Part shown: in pieces, positions 8,170 to 16,036 of the stretch
Numbering within the stretch: position 1 is the first letter of the stretch
How the letters are laid out: the number at the start of each line of letters is the position of its first letter
Source of the DNA: an uncultured Bacteroidales bacterium
GTDB taxonomy: Bacteria > Bacteroidota > Bacteroidia > Bacteroidales > Paludibacteraceae
Direction: 5' to 3'
NCBI GenBank assembly: GCA_902778935.1
Contig: CACYZT010000007.1
Location: 1-64,000, forward strand
Length of the DNA stretch: 64,000 nt
The notes under the pieces: generated by a model
Seen by the model: only the letters and a program-made list of their open reading frames with translations
Told to the model about the DNA's origin: nothing
Database searches by the model: none
Position numbers and translations under genes: made by a program

Positions 8170-9955
8170 TATTTATTACATTAATGTTAATACCTTGCTG
8201 CGCTAAAGAATACTTTAAAGCGTCCAAAGAATAAACATCAGCATTAAGCGAATTGTATATTTCAGAAATGCTGCACTGACTATCTTCATGAATTTTAGCC
8301 AGGATACCTGGATTATACCAATCTTCTGATGGATTAAAAGTAGTGTAATTGGAAAGTCCAGAATATAAAGATTGATTAAAATCACCATTAGAGGTAAGAT
8401 ATATAAAGGGATAAGTATAGCCTAAATATTTATATAGGAAATGAGCAGCGGCAAAATTTCCCCACATTTCGCCGATTCCACAATATCCATGGTACAAACC
8501 ATCTGCGTGCGCCCCATAACCAGTATTCGCTATTATATGAAGTACATAATTCCTCCAATATGTATTCCCCACTTGTTCATAATGGCTAGCATGACTGAAC
8601 TCATGAAAAACCAAGGCATATATTTCTTGAGTATTGCGCTCACCTTGAGACACAAACAATGCCATATCTGGAACTTCAAGAAAAAGCAAAATAGGCAGCA
8701 TAATCCAGTTGTAGATTAAAGCAGAACCTCGTTTATGAAATAGAGGAGTACTACCCGCCCAATTATTTAGATTCTGAAGAACCCAGACATTTACATCGTA
8801 AGGAAATAGAATTCGATATTCTTGACAATAGTCCCAGTATTGTTCTACTGCATTATTGATCGCGGCGTATCGCCATGCCACATCTTCATCATGATAACGC
8901 AATGTATCGCTATATCCCTCACAGGAATGCCAACCTAAATGACGATGTACCGGACCAAATAGGAATTTTGCTCCTCCAAAGATCCTAGTTTGAGTATGAT
9001 GATTGGAAAACCTAATATGATACCAACATCTGGTACGAAATCGCTTCGATGAACAATACTGCCCATGATTATCAAGTGGCCCGCAATAAATCTTGATAAT
9101 ATTATGAATGAATACATGGGCGTTTGAAATCCCTTCTACACTATTTGTTACAGTATTTTCTACAGAGAAGATACCTGTCGGTTGGGCGCCAAAAATTAAA
9201 TTATGCAACCAATTCCTTTCATTCCTATCATCATTATCTGAATAGTCATTAGTAGAAGTGCGATTTGCAGCATGAGATAAAATCTCTTCGAAATGGATGA
9301 CAGCTTCTCTATCAAACATATCACTATTACCGCTCTCACGATATGCAACATATTCCAACATGGCGAAACCATTCTGATAATCCGGAATCTGCTCATAATC
9401 AAGATTCCCAAAAGGTTCTTCTGGAAGATAGCATTCCTGCAAAACTTCAAAAGACGACAAATGAGGCACGTTGTGATTAATAGGCACAACTGCGTATAAC
9501 CAAGTAAGTGTTGGATCCGATACTGTCGGATCATGATAGTAACTGCCCCATTGGAGGATATCATAATCTAAAGGATAGTCACAATATAATATTGTTGTGT
9601 CAGCAGCAAGGATTGCCAATTCGGCAGAATCAGCAGGCAATACGCGGAAATATAAGGTATTGACATAAGGTTCAATATCACCAACAATAAAATCACTGAA
9701 AATCGGGTGATGTTTAAGCCAAGTATATGCAGATTGCATATTATGTATTTCATATGGGTTTTTTCTTTGGTGTCCTAATATAATAGAATCTCCCTCTTGA
9801 TAGAAAGGTGTTTCCGGCTCTACAGGCGGTCGCGGGTTAAAAGGGTCAAAGATTTCATGTTGTTTGAGAGGAACTAAATCTCGGTTAGAATTTTCACAAC
9901 CCATTGCAAAGAAACCCAATACAAAAATAAAGATAATATGTTTTAAGGATCTCAT
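8135..9955 (-). CDS. Lipoprotein with HExxH zinc-metallopeptidase (zincin) motif
   Basis: 606 residues. The signal ends in FAMGC, giving lipidated Cys20. Residues 451-455 are HEFSH in the context ALVFHEFSHASHYE, a classical HExxH zinc site; Glu496 in GIGEMWGN is a candidate third ligand 41 residues downstream, as in gluzincin-like proteins. The long N-terminal half has aromatic and acidic segments of unknown fold. It is probably anchored in the outer membrane and exposed to the periplasm or surface. It has its own promoter at 10000-10031 and leads two smaller lipoprotein genes that overlap it. Proteolytic activity is inferred from the motif alone. Confidence 0.7.
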   Translation of the reverse strand: MRSLKHIIFIFVLGFFAMGCENSNRDLVPLKQHEIFDPFNPRPPVEPETPFYQEGDSIILGHQRKNPYEIHNMQSAYTWLKHHPIFSDFIVGDIEPYVNTLYFRVLPADSAELAILAADTTILYCDYPLDYDILQWGSYYHDPTVSDPTLTWLYAVVPINHNVPHLSSFEVLQECYLPEEPFGNLDYEQIPDYQNGFAMLEYVAYRESGNSDMFDREAVIHFEEILSHAANRTSTNDYSDNDDRNERNWLHNLIFGAQPTGIFSVENTVTNSVEGISNAHVFIHNIIKIYCGPLDNHGQYCSSKRFRTRCWYHIRFSNHHTQTRIFGGAKFLFGPVHRHLGWHSCEGYSDTLRYHDEDVAWRYAAINNAVEQYWDYCQEYRILFPYDVNVWVLQNLNNWAGSTPLFHKRGSALIYNWIMLPILLFLEVPDMALFVSQGERNTQEIYALVFHEFSHASHYEQVGNTYWRNYVLHIIANTGYGAHADGLYHGYCGIGEMWGNFAAAHFLYKYLGYTYPFIYLTSNGDFNQSLYSGLSNYTTFNPSEDWYNPGILAKIHEDSQCSISEIYNSLNADVYSLDALKYSLAQQGININVINNAYDTYHNWDY

Positions 9956-9999
9956 ACTGATAACAACGTTAAATTTAACATTTGTATCCTAAGGCGGTG

Positions 10000-10031
10000 C
10001 AAAATTACAATATTTTCTGCAAACCGCCAAA
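10000..10031 (-). promoter_or_regulatory. Promoter of the zincin lipoprotein operon
   Basis: Minus strand: TTTG (10031-10028), a 20-nt spacer and TAATTTTG (10007-10000), the full local consensus. The leader is about 40 nt. Confidence 0.75.
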
Positions 10032-10051
10032 TAATACGTTATTTTTTTTCT

Positions 10052-10447
10052 CTATTGTACTACAAATTGTCCAACCAATGCACCGCCTGCGGTCTGGATA
10101 TGCAATACATATACACCGGATGTTGCAATCTGTTGCAAAAGGGATGAAGTGAATTGCTGATTAAGCACGACACTTCCATTAGACACCTTCACTACCGTAG
10201 CTTGCGCGGATGGGATGGCGCTGTTCTGTCGGCTAACAGAAAGCGAGTTTCCGTTAATAGATGCGCGGAAATCATTTGGACGGGGAGGATTAGGGTCAGT
10301 TTGTTCAGGGTCGTCCATAGGATTATCTCCAGGTATAGTACCCATTTGAAAAACTTCTGTCAACTGAATTTCAACTTCTTCTGCTCGAAGCATACACGGC
10401 ATTGTTAAGATAGCACCCAATACCAAAGCAACAATTTTTGTTTTCAT
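10052..10447 (-). CDS. Small secreted protein with Pro-rich linker and C-terminal beta domain
   Basis: About 131 residues from ATG at 10447 (an in-frame ATG at 10453 adds two residues). A signal peptide (MKTKIVALVLGAILTMPCMLRA) is followed by an acidic, Pro/Asn-rich linker (DPEQTDPNPPRPNDF). A C-terminal strand-rich domain with TSGVYVLHIQTAGG resembles the ends of Bacteroidota type IX sorting or DUF3244-like domains. It sits between the TPR regulator gene and the zincin operon, each with its own promoter. Function is unknown; such small secreted proteins often lie next to TPR/HTH regulators in this phylum. Confidence 0.6.
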   Translation of the reverse strand: MKTKIVALVLGAILTMPCMLRAEEVEIQLTEVFQMGTIPGDNPMDDPEQTDPNPPRPNDFRASINGNSLSVSRQNSAIPSAQATVVKVSNGSVVLNQQFTSSLLQQIATSGVYVLHIQTAGGALVGQFVVQ

Positions 10448-10483
10448 ACACATGTTTGTTATATAAAGTTAAATGTTAAGAAA

Positions 10484-10545
10484 CACCGCCAAACGCTCAT
10501 TCGTTTGACGGTGCAAAATTACTGCATTTATACGAAAAGACAAAA
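10484..10545 (-). promoter_or_regulatory. Promoter and 5'-terminal hairpin of the small secreted protein gene
   Basis: Minus strand: TTTG (10544-10541), then TAATTTTG (10521-10514) after 19 nt. Immediately downstream, CACCGCCAAACG and CGTTTGACGGTG (10484-10495 and 10502-10513, 11 of 12 pairs) form a hairpin that would lie at the very 5' end of the mRNA. Confidence 0.65.
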
Positions 10546-10618
10546 AAAATGTGTGGGCAATTGAATTTGTGTAATAGCCAGATTTTCAACAAGAAACGTG
10601 ATTTGTTATGTGGGCAAT

Positions 10619-12034
10619 TTATTTGTAAGGTTCATCTATTGCAAGGCAAATCAAATATTTTCGTAGATTTTTTCCTTCAATACCCAATTTTTGAGCCACG
10701 CGATATTTTAGTTTCCCTACGCCGTTGGGGGCATAATGTAACACATCCGCTATCTGATTACGATTGAAGTTCAACAATGTTAAAATGCATAATCGAATCT
10801 CCTGTTCATTAAGTACATTCTTTATTTGTAGTTTCTTTGCCGTTAAATAGAAATGTTTGTCTACACATCTGCACATAGTATCATACTCGTTCCAGTTCAA
10901 TTCTGTTTTAAGAGAGGTAGAATTCGTAAACAATAGACACTTTTCCTCTATCTGGGCTCGCATTTGAGATAGATTCTGCTTCTTTCTGCTTTCTAAATCA
11001 CTAATCTGCTGAGACAACAATTGATGATGTTTCCGTTTATAACGTATACATATCCATATAACTATTCCTACTACAAATAATGTTACAATGATATAATACA
11101 TCCATGAGAAATTAAACTTACGTTGTGTGTCTTGTTCTATCAATTGAACAGCCTTGGAAAGTTTACCCTGTTTAAATTTAAGAATCTTTTGTATATCTGC
11201 TCTGTTTGCTGCAATTTCACGGATAGCATCTATATCTTTTTGAACATCGTCATTAGTTAAGATATACAACGCATTGTTAACATCAGACAGGTCATGTGAC
11301 AATTCTAATAATTGTTCCGCATAATATGTTGCCGAATCTTTACGTCCTTCTCGTGAGTATGCTTGTGCCCTAATAAGAAAACTAATAGATTTATTTGTAT
11401 CGTATAATGTGGATGCATAATAAACAGCCGAGTCATAATGCCTACATTTAAGATATAATTCAGCTTTTGTTTCGAGGGTTTTCTTTAATACCTTTTCATC
11501 GATATGACTTTTTTCAATTTTTGTAACAAGAGATAGAGCCGTCGTTTTATCCGCAAGTAATGCTTTTTCAAAAGCCATATCATTAAGGGCATAGTAGTAA
11601 TTTATGCTGTCTCCATTCCGTAGGAACATGTTTGCGGATTTGGCGTACATATCGTAAGAAAGAGGATATTCGGAAGCCAAATGGCAGATGGAGCCCATAT
11701 TGCTATACACGCGTCCGAGGATGTGGTAATCGCGGGTGTGGGAATGAGTGGCGTTGATGAAGCATTGCATCGCTTCGACGGGGTTGTCCTTCTTGCGGAG
11801 CAGTTTGCCATAGTGGTAGCAGGCATGGGCGTACTCGTCCGGACAGAACAACGCCCATTGTTCCAAGGTCTCATAGGCCTGCGCGAGTTGTGCGCTGTCG
11901 GCATAGGGCTGTCCGGCACGCCAGAGACTATCCGACTGCTGCACAGTCTGTTTCGCTTCACGGAGGGCATGAGGTGTACAAGCCGAAAGGCTGCATAGCA
12001 ACGTCAGCAACAATATGTGAAATCTTCCGTACAT
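10619..12034 (-). CDS. TPR membrane regulator with C-terminal HTH
   Basis: 471 residues. The N-terminus ends in LSAC (lipobox, Cys19). Helical TPR-like repeats fill residues about 30-290, a single transmembrane segment (WMYYIIVTLFVVGIVIWICI, about 308-327) follows, then a coiled coil (QLLSQQISDLESRKKQNLSQM) and a C-terminal helix-turn-helix-like region (about 415-465). The plan is periplasmic TPR sensor, membrane span and cytoplasmic DNA-binding module, as in Bacteroidota TPR regulators. The gene is divergent from tyrS and has its own promoter. Codons for roughly the first 115 residues are GC-rich like the core genes, whereas the rest is AT-rich like the accessory region. Confidence 0.72.
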   Translation of the reverse strand: MYGRFHILLLTLLCSLSACTPHALREAKQTVQQSDSLWRAGQPYADSAQLAQAYETLEQWALFCPDEYAHACYHYGKLLRKKDNPVEAMQCFINATHSHTRDYHILGRVYSNMGSICHLASEYPLSYDMYAKSANMFLRNGDSINYYYALNDMAFEKALLADKTTALSLVTKIEKSHIDEKVLKKTLETKAELYLKCRHYDSAVYYASTLYDTNKSISFLIRAQAYSREGRKDSATYYAEQLLELSHDLSDVNNALYILTNDDVQKDIDAIREIAANRADIQKILKFKQGKLSKAVQLIEQDTQRKFNFSWMYYIIVTLFVVGIVIWICIRYKRKHHQLLSQQISDLESRKKQNLSQMRAQIEEKCLLFTNSTSLKTELNWNEYDTMCRCVDKHFYLTAKKLQIKNVLNEQEIRLCILTLLNFNRNQIADVLHYAPNGVGKLKYRVAQKLGIEGKNLRKYLICLAIDEPYK

Positions 12035-12042
12035 TTCGGGTG

Positions 12043-12074
12043 CAAAGGTAGTAAAAATTTACGAGATACACAAG
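12043..12074 (-). promoter_or_regulatory. Promoter of the TPR regulator gene
   Basis: Minus strand: CTTG (12074-12071), a 20-nt spacer, then TACCTTTG (12050-12043). The TSS would fall only a few nt before the ATG at 12034, giving a very short leader. Confidence 0.65.
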
Positions 12075-12090
12075 GAAAAAACGATAAAAA

Positions 12091-12122
12091 TTTGCATATT
12101 TGCAAAAAAAGCAGTACCTTTG
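12091..12122 (+). promoter_or_regulatory. Promoter of tyrS
   Basis: TTTG (12091-12094), a 20-nt spacer ending AAAAAAAGCAG, then TACCTTTG (12115-12122). It is a full match to the local consensus and shares the A-tract-GCAG spacer found at other housekeeping promoters here. Confidence 0.8.
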
Positions 12123-12150
12123 CAGCCGCTTTTAAATAATTATTGAATCG

Positions 12151-13449
12151 ATGACAAAAAACTTCGTAGAAGAATTGCGTTGGAGAGGCATGCTCCAGGA
12201 CATCATGCCGGGAACGGAAGAACAGTTGATGAAAGAGATGACGACCGCCTATGTGGGTATCGACCCGACGGCGGACAGTCTGCATATCGGTCACCTGTGC
12301 GGCATCATGATGCTGCGCCATCTGCAGGCCTGCGGCCATAAACCTATCGCTCTGTTAGGCGGCGCAACCGGTATGATTGGCGACCCGTCGGGTAAGAGCG
12401 CCGAGCGTAACCTGCTGACGGAGGAGACACTCCGCCATAACGTACAGTGTATCCGTGAGCAACTCGAGCATTTCCTCGATTTTAACTCTACGGCTCCCAA
12501 CGCCGCCGAACTGGTCAATAACTACGACTGGATGAAGGACTACACCTTCCTCGATTTCGCGCGAAACATCGGCAAACTCATCACCGTCAACTATATGATG
12601 GCCAAAGACAGCGTCAAGAAGCGCTTCAACGGCGAGTTCAGCCAAGGTATGTCGTTCACCGAGTTCACCTACCAGCTGCTGCAAGGATACGATTTTGTCT
12701 ATCTGAACGAGCATAAGAACTGCAAACTCCAGATGGGCGGTTCGGACCAATGGGGCAACATCACCACCGGTACCGAGCTCATTAAGAAAATTACCGGCAA
12801 CGAAGCCTACGCCCTCACCTGTCCGCTTATCACCAAAGCCGACGGCGGTAAGTTCGGCAAGACCGAGAGCGGTAATATCTGGCTGAGCAGCAAATACACG
12901 AGTCCGTACAAGTTCTACCAGTTCTGGATGAACGTCAGCGACGATGACGCCAAGCGATACATCAAGATCTTCACCAGCCTCTCGCGTGAGGAGATAGAAG
13001 GCCTCATCGCCGAGCACGACCAGGCGCCGCATCTCCGTGTGCTCCAGAAACGCCTCGCCAAAGAGGTGACATGCATGGTGCATAGCGAAGCTGACTACAA
13101 CGCAGCCGTAGAGGCATCGAATATCTTGTTCGGCAACGCCACTTCGGAGACTCTGCGCGCGCTGGACGAAGCTACTTTCCTTGATGTATTCAACGGCGTC
13201 GAGCAGTACGAAATCAGTCTGGACGAACTCAAAGCCGGTATCGGTCCGCTCGACCTGCTGGCGGAGAAAACGAAGATATTCCCGTCCAAAGGCGAAGCAC
13301 GCAAGATGATACAGGCCAATGGTTTCTCGCTTAACAAAGAGAAGTTGACCGATCCCGCCACTCCGCTCACAGACGCCAACCTGCTTAACGGCAAGTATCT
13401 GCTGTTCCAGAAAGGCAAAAAGAGCTACTATCTGGTTATTGCCAAATAG
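12151..13449 (+). CDS. tyrS: Tyrosyl-tRNA synthetase
   Basis: 432 residues, normal for bacterial TyrRS. It charges tRNA-Tyr with tyrosine in the cytoplasm. The class I signature HIGH is at residues 45-48 in [12 protein letters not shown], and the KMSKS loop appears as KFGKT (234-238). [11 protein letters not shown] and the tyrosine/ATP pocket region [10 protein letters not shown] (194-203) are present. The C-terminus carries an S4-type tRNA-binding domain ([19 protein letters not shown]). ATG at 12151 lies 28 nt after the -7 box. A tRNA-Gln gene with its own promoter follows. Confidence 0.97.
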   Translation: MTKNFVEELRWRGMLQDIMPGTEEQLMKEMTTAYVGIDPTADSLHIGHLCGIMMLRHLQACGHKPIALLGGATGMIGDPSGKSAERNLLTEETLRHNVQCIREQLEHFLDFNSTAPNAAELVNNYDWMKDYTFLDFARNIGKLITVNYMMAKDSVKKRFNGEFSQGMSFTEFTYQLLQGYDFVYLNEHKNCKLQMGGSDQWGNITTGTELIKKITGNEAYALTCPLITKADGGKFGKTESGNIWLSSKYTSPYKFYQFWMNVSDDDAKRYIKIFTSLSREEIEGLIAEHDQAPHLRVLQKRLAKEVTCMVHSEADYNAAVEASNILFGNATSETLRALDEATFLDVFNGVEQYEISLDELKAGIGPLDLLAEKTKIFPSKGEARKMIQANGFSLNKEKLTDPATPLTDANLLNGKYLLFQKGKKSYYLVIAK

Positions 13450-13518
13450 TCCAAAGACCGCAGCTAAGCCGCTAAAAGGTAAAAAAGCAAGGGTAATCTG
13501 CATTTTTTTGCCAAATAA

Positions 13519-13550
13519 TTTGGTCATATCAAAAAAAAGCAGTACCTTTG
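13519..13550 (+). promoter_or_regulatory. Promoter of tRNA-Gln and probably rplY
   Basis: TTTG (13519-13522), a 20-nt spacer ending AAAAAAAAGCAG, then TACCTTTG (13543-13550). No other promoter is visible before rplY, so the tRNA and rplY may share this one. Confidence 0.8.
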
Positions 13551-13581
13551 CACGCTTTTTCCGCCGAAAGGCGAATTGCGG

Positions 13582-13652
13582 TGTCCACTCGTATATCGGT
13601 ATTACACCGGATTTTGGTTCCGAGAAGCGAGGTTCGACTCCTCGGTGGACAA
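13582..13652 (+). tRNA. tRNA-Gln (anticodon TTG)
   Basis: 71 nt without encoded CCA. The acceptor TGTCCAC pairs with GTGGACA (13645-13651), with discriminator A. The anticodon loop TTTTGGT (13612-13618) places TTG at 13614-13616. The T-arm is CGAGG-TTCGACT-CCTCG. The D-stem (GTAT/TTAC) has a T-T mismatch and the outermost anticodon-stem pair is C-A, so the fold is slightly weak but clear. Confidence 0.9.
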
Positions 13653-13675
13653 CTCAAGGGTAAACCCCTCCCTAC

Positions 13676-13694
13676 CCCTCCCCACAAGGGAGGG
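13676..13694. repeat. CCCTCCC hairpin between tRNA-Gln and rplY
   Basis: CCCTCCC-CACAA-GGGAGGG is a perfect 7-bp hairpin preceded by another CCCTCCC-like run. It follows the tRNA 3' end by about 24 nt and could aid tRNA 3' processing or attenuate read-through into rplY. There is no T-run, so it is not a standard terminator. Confidence 0.5.
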
Positions 13695-13786
13695 AATTTA
13701 ATGAAAAGGGGTTCGTGTGATGGGATACGGGCAGCGTCACAAAAGAATTTAACTGCCCCATATTGAGTAACACAAAACTAATTTTT

Positions 13787-14344
13787 ATGAAAGAATTCGC
13801 ACTTGTAGGTACTCCGCGTAGCGAGTACGGAAAGAAAGCCGCAAAGGCTTTTCGCGCAGAGGATTTGATTCCTTGCAACATTTACGGTTGTGGTTTGAAC
13901 GCAACCTTCACGGTAGCAGCTGCTGATGTTCGTAAGCTCATTTACAGCCCGGACACCCAGATCGTTGACCTCACCGTAGGTGACACCAAGGCCAAAGCAA
14001 TCGTTAAGGAACTGCAGTTCCACCCGATTGACGGAAAGACGCTCCATATCGATTTCCTCGCTGTTGACGAGAAGAAACCGGTGGTTGTTGAGATTCCTAT
14101 TCAGCTCAACGGACTCGCTGAGGGTGTTAAAGCCGGTGGTAAACTGGTTCAGAACATGCGCAAACTCAAAGCTTGCGGTATCTACACCGCTTTCCCTGAT
14201 CGCATCAATATCGATGTTACCGAGCTTGGCCTGGGTAAGAAAATCGCTGTTGCTGACGTGAAGGTAGATGGCCTGAAGTTCGTGAACCCCGCTGACGCTT
14301 GCGTCGCTGAGGTCAAGGCTACTCGCCAGAGCAAACAGGCGTAA
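13787..14344 (+). CDS. rplY: Ribosomal protein L25 (Ctc/TL5 type)
   Basis: 185 residues from ATG at 13787 (MKEFALVGTPRSEYGKKAAKAFR); an upstream in-frame TTG is less likely. L25 binds 5S rRNA. The long two-domain form is seen: an N-terminal L25 domain with the usual start (SEYGKKAAKAFRAEDLIPCNIYG) and a C-terminal beta domain (IDVTELGLGKKIAVADVKVDGLKF). In many genomes ctc/rplY is followed by pth, as here. A repeat-filled spacer separates the two. Confidence 0.95.
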   Translation: MKEFALVGTPRSEYGKKAAKAFRAEDLIPCNIYGCGLNATFTVAAADVRKLIYSPDTQIVDLTVGDTKAKAIVKELQFHPIDGKTLHIDFLAVDEKKPVVVEIPIQLNGLAEGVKAGGKLVQNMRKLKACGIYTAFPDRINIDVTELGLGKKIAVADVKVDGLKFVNPADACVAEVKATRQSKQA

Positions 14345-14503
14345 TCTGACCGTCCTGCGGACTAACAGAGCACAGACCGTTTCACTGACAGACCGTCCTA
14401 CGGGACTGACAGACTGATTTAGTATCCTTTGATAGTAATTAGGTCTGTACTCTGTCAGCGAAGCGGTCTGTCAGTAATAACGGTCTGTCAACAAAGTGGT
14501 CCA
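14345..14503. repeat. GGTCTGTCAG palindromic repeat block A (rplY-pth spacer)
   Basis: The whole spacer consists of short units. 14345-14417 reads in one orientation (ACAGACCG, CTGACAGACCG, GACTGACAGAC) and 14442-14503 in the other (GGTCTGTACTCTGTCAG, CGGTCTGTCAG), around a unique centre of about 25 bp. The two halves can pair into a long stem. The block begins one base after the rplY stop codon. Confidence 0.85.
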
Positions 14504-14512
14504 TAAAAAAGT

Positions 14513-15076
14513 ATGAAATTCTTAATAGTAGGTCTCGGTAATATAGGCGACGAGTACGCAGGTACACGCCATAACATCGGTTTCATGATAATCGATGCGT
14601 TTGCTGCATCCGTGAATGCCCAATGGGAGGACAAACGGTATGGGTTCGTCGCCAAATGTCGTGTCAAGAACGCCGAAATGGTGCTCCTGAAACCTTCCAC
14701 CTACATGAACCTCAGCGGTAACGCTGTCCGATACTGGCTCCAGCAGGAGAAAATCCCCGTGGAGAATATGCTCGTTCTCGTCGATGACCTCAATCTGCCG
14801 TTCGGCACTATTCGTATCCGCAAACAGGGTTCCAACGGCGGACATAACGGACTGGGAAACATACAATCTGTATTAGGAACGGACGCGTACGCACGCGTAC
14901 GATTCGGTATCGGCAATGAATATACCCGCGGCACGCAAATCAATTTCGTCCTCGGCGAATGGACCGAAGAGGAGAAAAAGACCATCGATGAGCGTCTCAA
15001 AGTGACCACGCAGATTATCCCGTCCTTCTGTCTCCAGGGTATCGACCGAACGATGAACCAGTTTAATGGGAAATAG
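14513..15076 (+). CDS. pth: Peptidyl-tRNA hydrolase
   Basis: 187 residues, normal length. It hydrolyses peptidyl-tRNA released from stalled ribosomes, recycling tRNA. Catalytic residues are visible: Asn10 in VGLGNIG, His20 in GTRHNIGF and Asp91 in [19 protein letters not shown] is the family motif. The start [10 protein letters not shown] is unambiguous. It lies downstream of rplY with a repeat block between, and a second repeat block starts at its stop codon. Confidence 0.97.
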   Translation: MKFLIVGLGNIGDEYAGTRHNIGFMIIDAFAASVNAQWEDKRYGFVAKCRVKNAEMVLLKPSTYMNLSGNAVRYWLQQEKIPVENMLVLVDDLNLPFGTIRIRKQGSNGGHNGLGNIQSVLGTDAYARVRFGIGNEYTRGTQINFVLGEWTEEEKKTIDERLKVTTQIIPSFCLQGIDRTMNQFNGK

Positions 15077-15128
15077 ACCGCTGCGCTGACAGAATACAGA
15101 CCGGCCTGCGGCCTGACAGAATACAGAC
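15075..15128. repeat. GGTCTGTCAG palindromic repeat block B (pth to four-helix-bundle spacer)
   Basis: Two copies of CTGACAGAATACAGAC separated by short GC palindromes (CCGGCCTGCGGCC) fill the spacer, starting within the pth stop codon. The orientation is the same as the first half of block A. Confidence 0.8.
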
Positions 15129-15145
15129 ATAATTTGTGTAGATAT

Positions 15146-15520
15146 ATGCATAACTTTAGAAATCTTCAAATATGGAAAGATGCTATGAGTTTGGCTCAGG
15201 AAGTATACCAGATTGCTGAGAATCTACCTAAAAAGGAAACTTTCGGGATTATCTCGCAGATGACTCGAGCTGCAGTATCCGTTCCTTCAAACATAGCTGA
15301 AGGATCTGGTCGTTCTAATAAGGACTTTTCACATTTCCTGTCTATTGCTATAGGTTCATTATTCGAATTGAATACACAAATAATGTTGTCCGAACGTATC
15401 GGGTATATTACCTGTGAACAATCATCCGCATTACAAGAAAAAGCTGAGAAATTACAGATGATGATTTCCGGATTTATACGCCATCTGGAAGATGATGGGA
15501 ATGGCCCTATTGTAAATTAA
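15146..15520 (+). CDS. Four-helix-bundle protein (23S rRNA intervening-sequence/Avd-like)
   Basis: 124 residues from ATG at 15146. The start FRNLQIWKDAMSLAQEVYQI and the later SVPSNIAEGSGR and EKAEKLQMMISGFI match the four-helix-bundle family first seen in 23S rRNA intervening sequences, related to the Avd accessory proteins of diversity-generating retroelements. Members form basic pentameric bundles that may bind nucleic acid; the cellular role is unknown. No reverse transcriptase or rRNA lies nearby. The gene is flanked on both sides by copies of the palindromic repeat and is more AT-rich than its neighbours, suggesting separate acquisition. Confidence 0.85.
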   Translation: MHNFRNLQIWKDAMSLAQEVYQIAENLPKKETFGIISQMTRAAVSVPSNIAEGSGRSNKDFSHFLSIAIGSLFELNTQIMLSERIGYITCEQSSALQEKAEKLQMMISGFIRHLEDDGNGPIVN

Positions 15521-15540
15521 ATATATCGTTGTTGCTAATT

Positions 15541-15600
15541 CAGTCTGTCAGCGTAGCGATCTGTCAGTGAAACGGTCTGTACTCTGTCAGCGTAGCAATC
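15541..15600. repeat. GGTCTGTCAG palindromic repeat block C (upstream of the S4-domain gene)
   Basis: Three units in the reverse orientation: GTCTGTCAGCGTAGCGATC, TGTCAGTGAAACGGTCTGTA and CTCTGTCAGCGTAGCAATC. The block ends 5 bp before the ATG of the S4-domain gene, so it must form most of that gene's leader. Confidence 0.8.
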
Positions 15601-15605
15601 TAATT

Positions 15606-16016
15606 ATGGAAGTTCGAGTCGATAAATATCTATGGGCGATGCGCATCTATAAGACGCGCTCCATCGCTGCGGACGCCTGTAAGAACGGACGAATCACCAT
15701 GAACGGCGTGCAACTCAAACCCAGCCGCACGTTCAAAATCGGTGACCGGTTCGATGTCCGCAAAGGTCCTATCACCTATACCTTTAAAGTGCTCCAACTG
15801 AGCGAAAACCGCTTAGGCGCCAAACTCGTACCCGAGTACATGCAGGATTGTACCGACCCCAAGCAATTGGAACTACTGGAATTAGCACGCATGGCAGGCA
15901 ACGGAGTACGCGACAGAGGATTAGGCCGTCCGACTAAAAAGGACAGACGTGACATCGAGACATTCATGTCCGATAGCTATCTGGACGAAATAGATTTTGA
16001 CGAGGATGAAGATTAA
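15606..16016 (+). CDS. S4-domain RNA-binding protein (HslR/Hsp15-like)
   Basis: 136 residues from ATG at 15606 (MEVRVDKYLWAMRIYKTRS). An upstream in-frame extension would be translated from the repeat and is rejected. The N-terminal S4 domain includes RIYKTRSIAADACKNGRITMNG. The C-terminus is basic, with RGLGRPTKKDRRDIE, then acidic (DEIDFDEDED). Hsp15-type proteins bind 50S subunits carrying stalled nascent chains with free tRNA, which would fit the neighbouring pth. The specific role is inferred by family. Confidence 0.88.
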   Translation: MEVRVDKYLWAMRIYKTRSIAADACKNGRITMNGVQLKPSRTFKIGDRFDVRKGPITYTFKVLQLSENRLGAKLVPEYMQDCTDPKQLELLELARMAGNGVRDRGLGRPTKKDRRDIETFMSDSYLDEIDFDEDED

Positions 16017-16036
16017 CGGAGTTAATAATCGTACCT

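Noticed and set aside
12355..13527. Long open frame antisense to tyrS (about 390 codons)
   Set aside because: Shadow of a GC-rich coding sequence; no recognisable domain, and tyrS on the other strand is certain.
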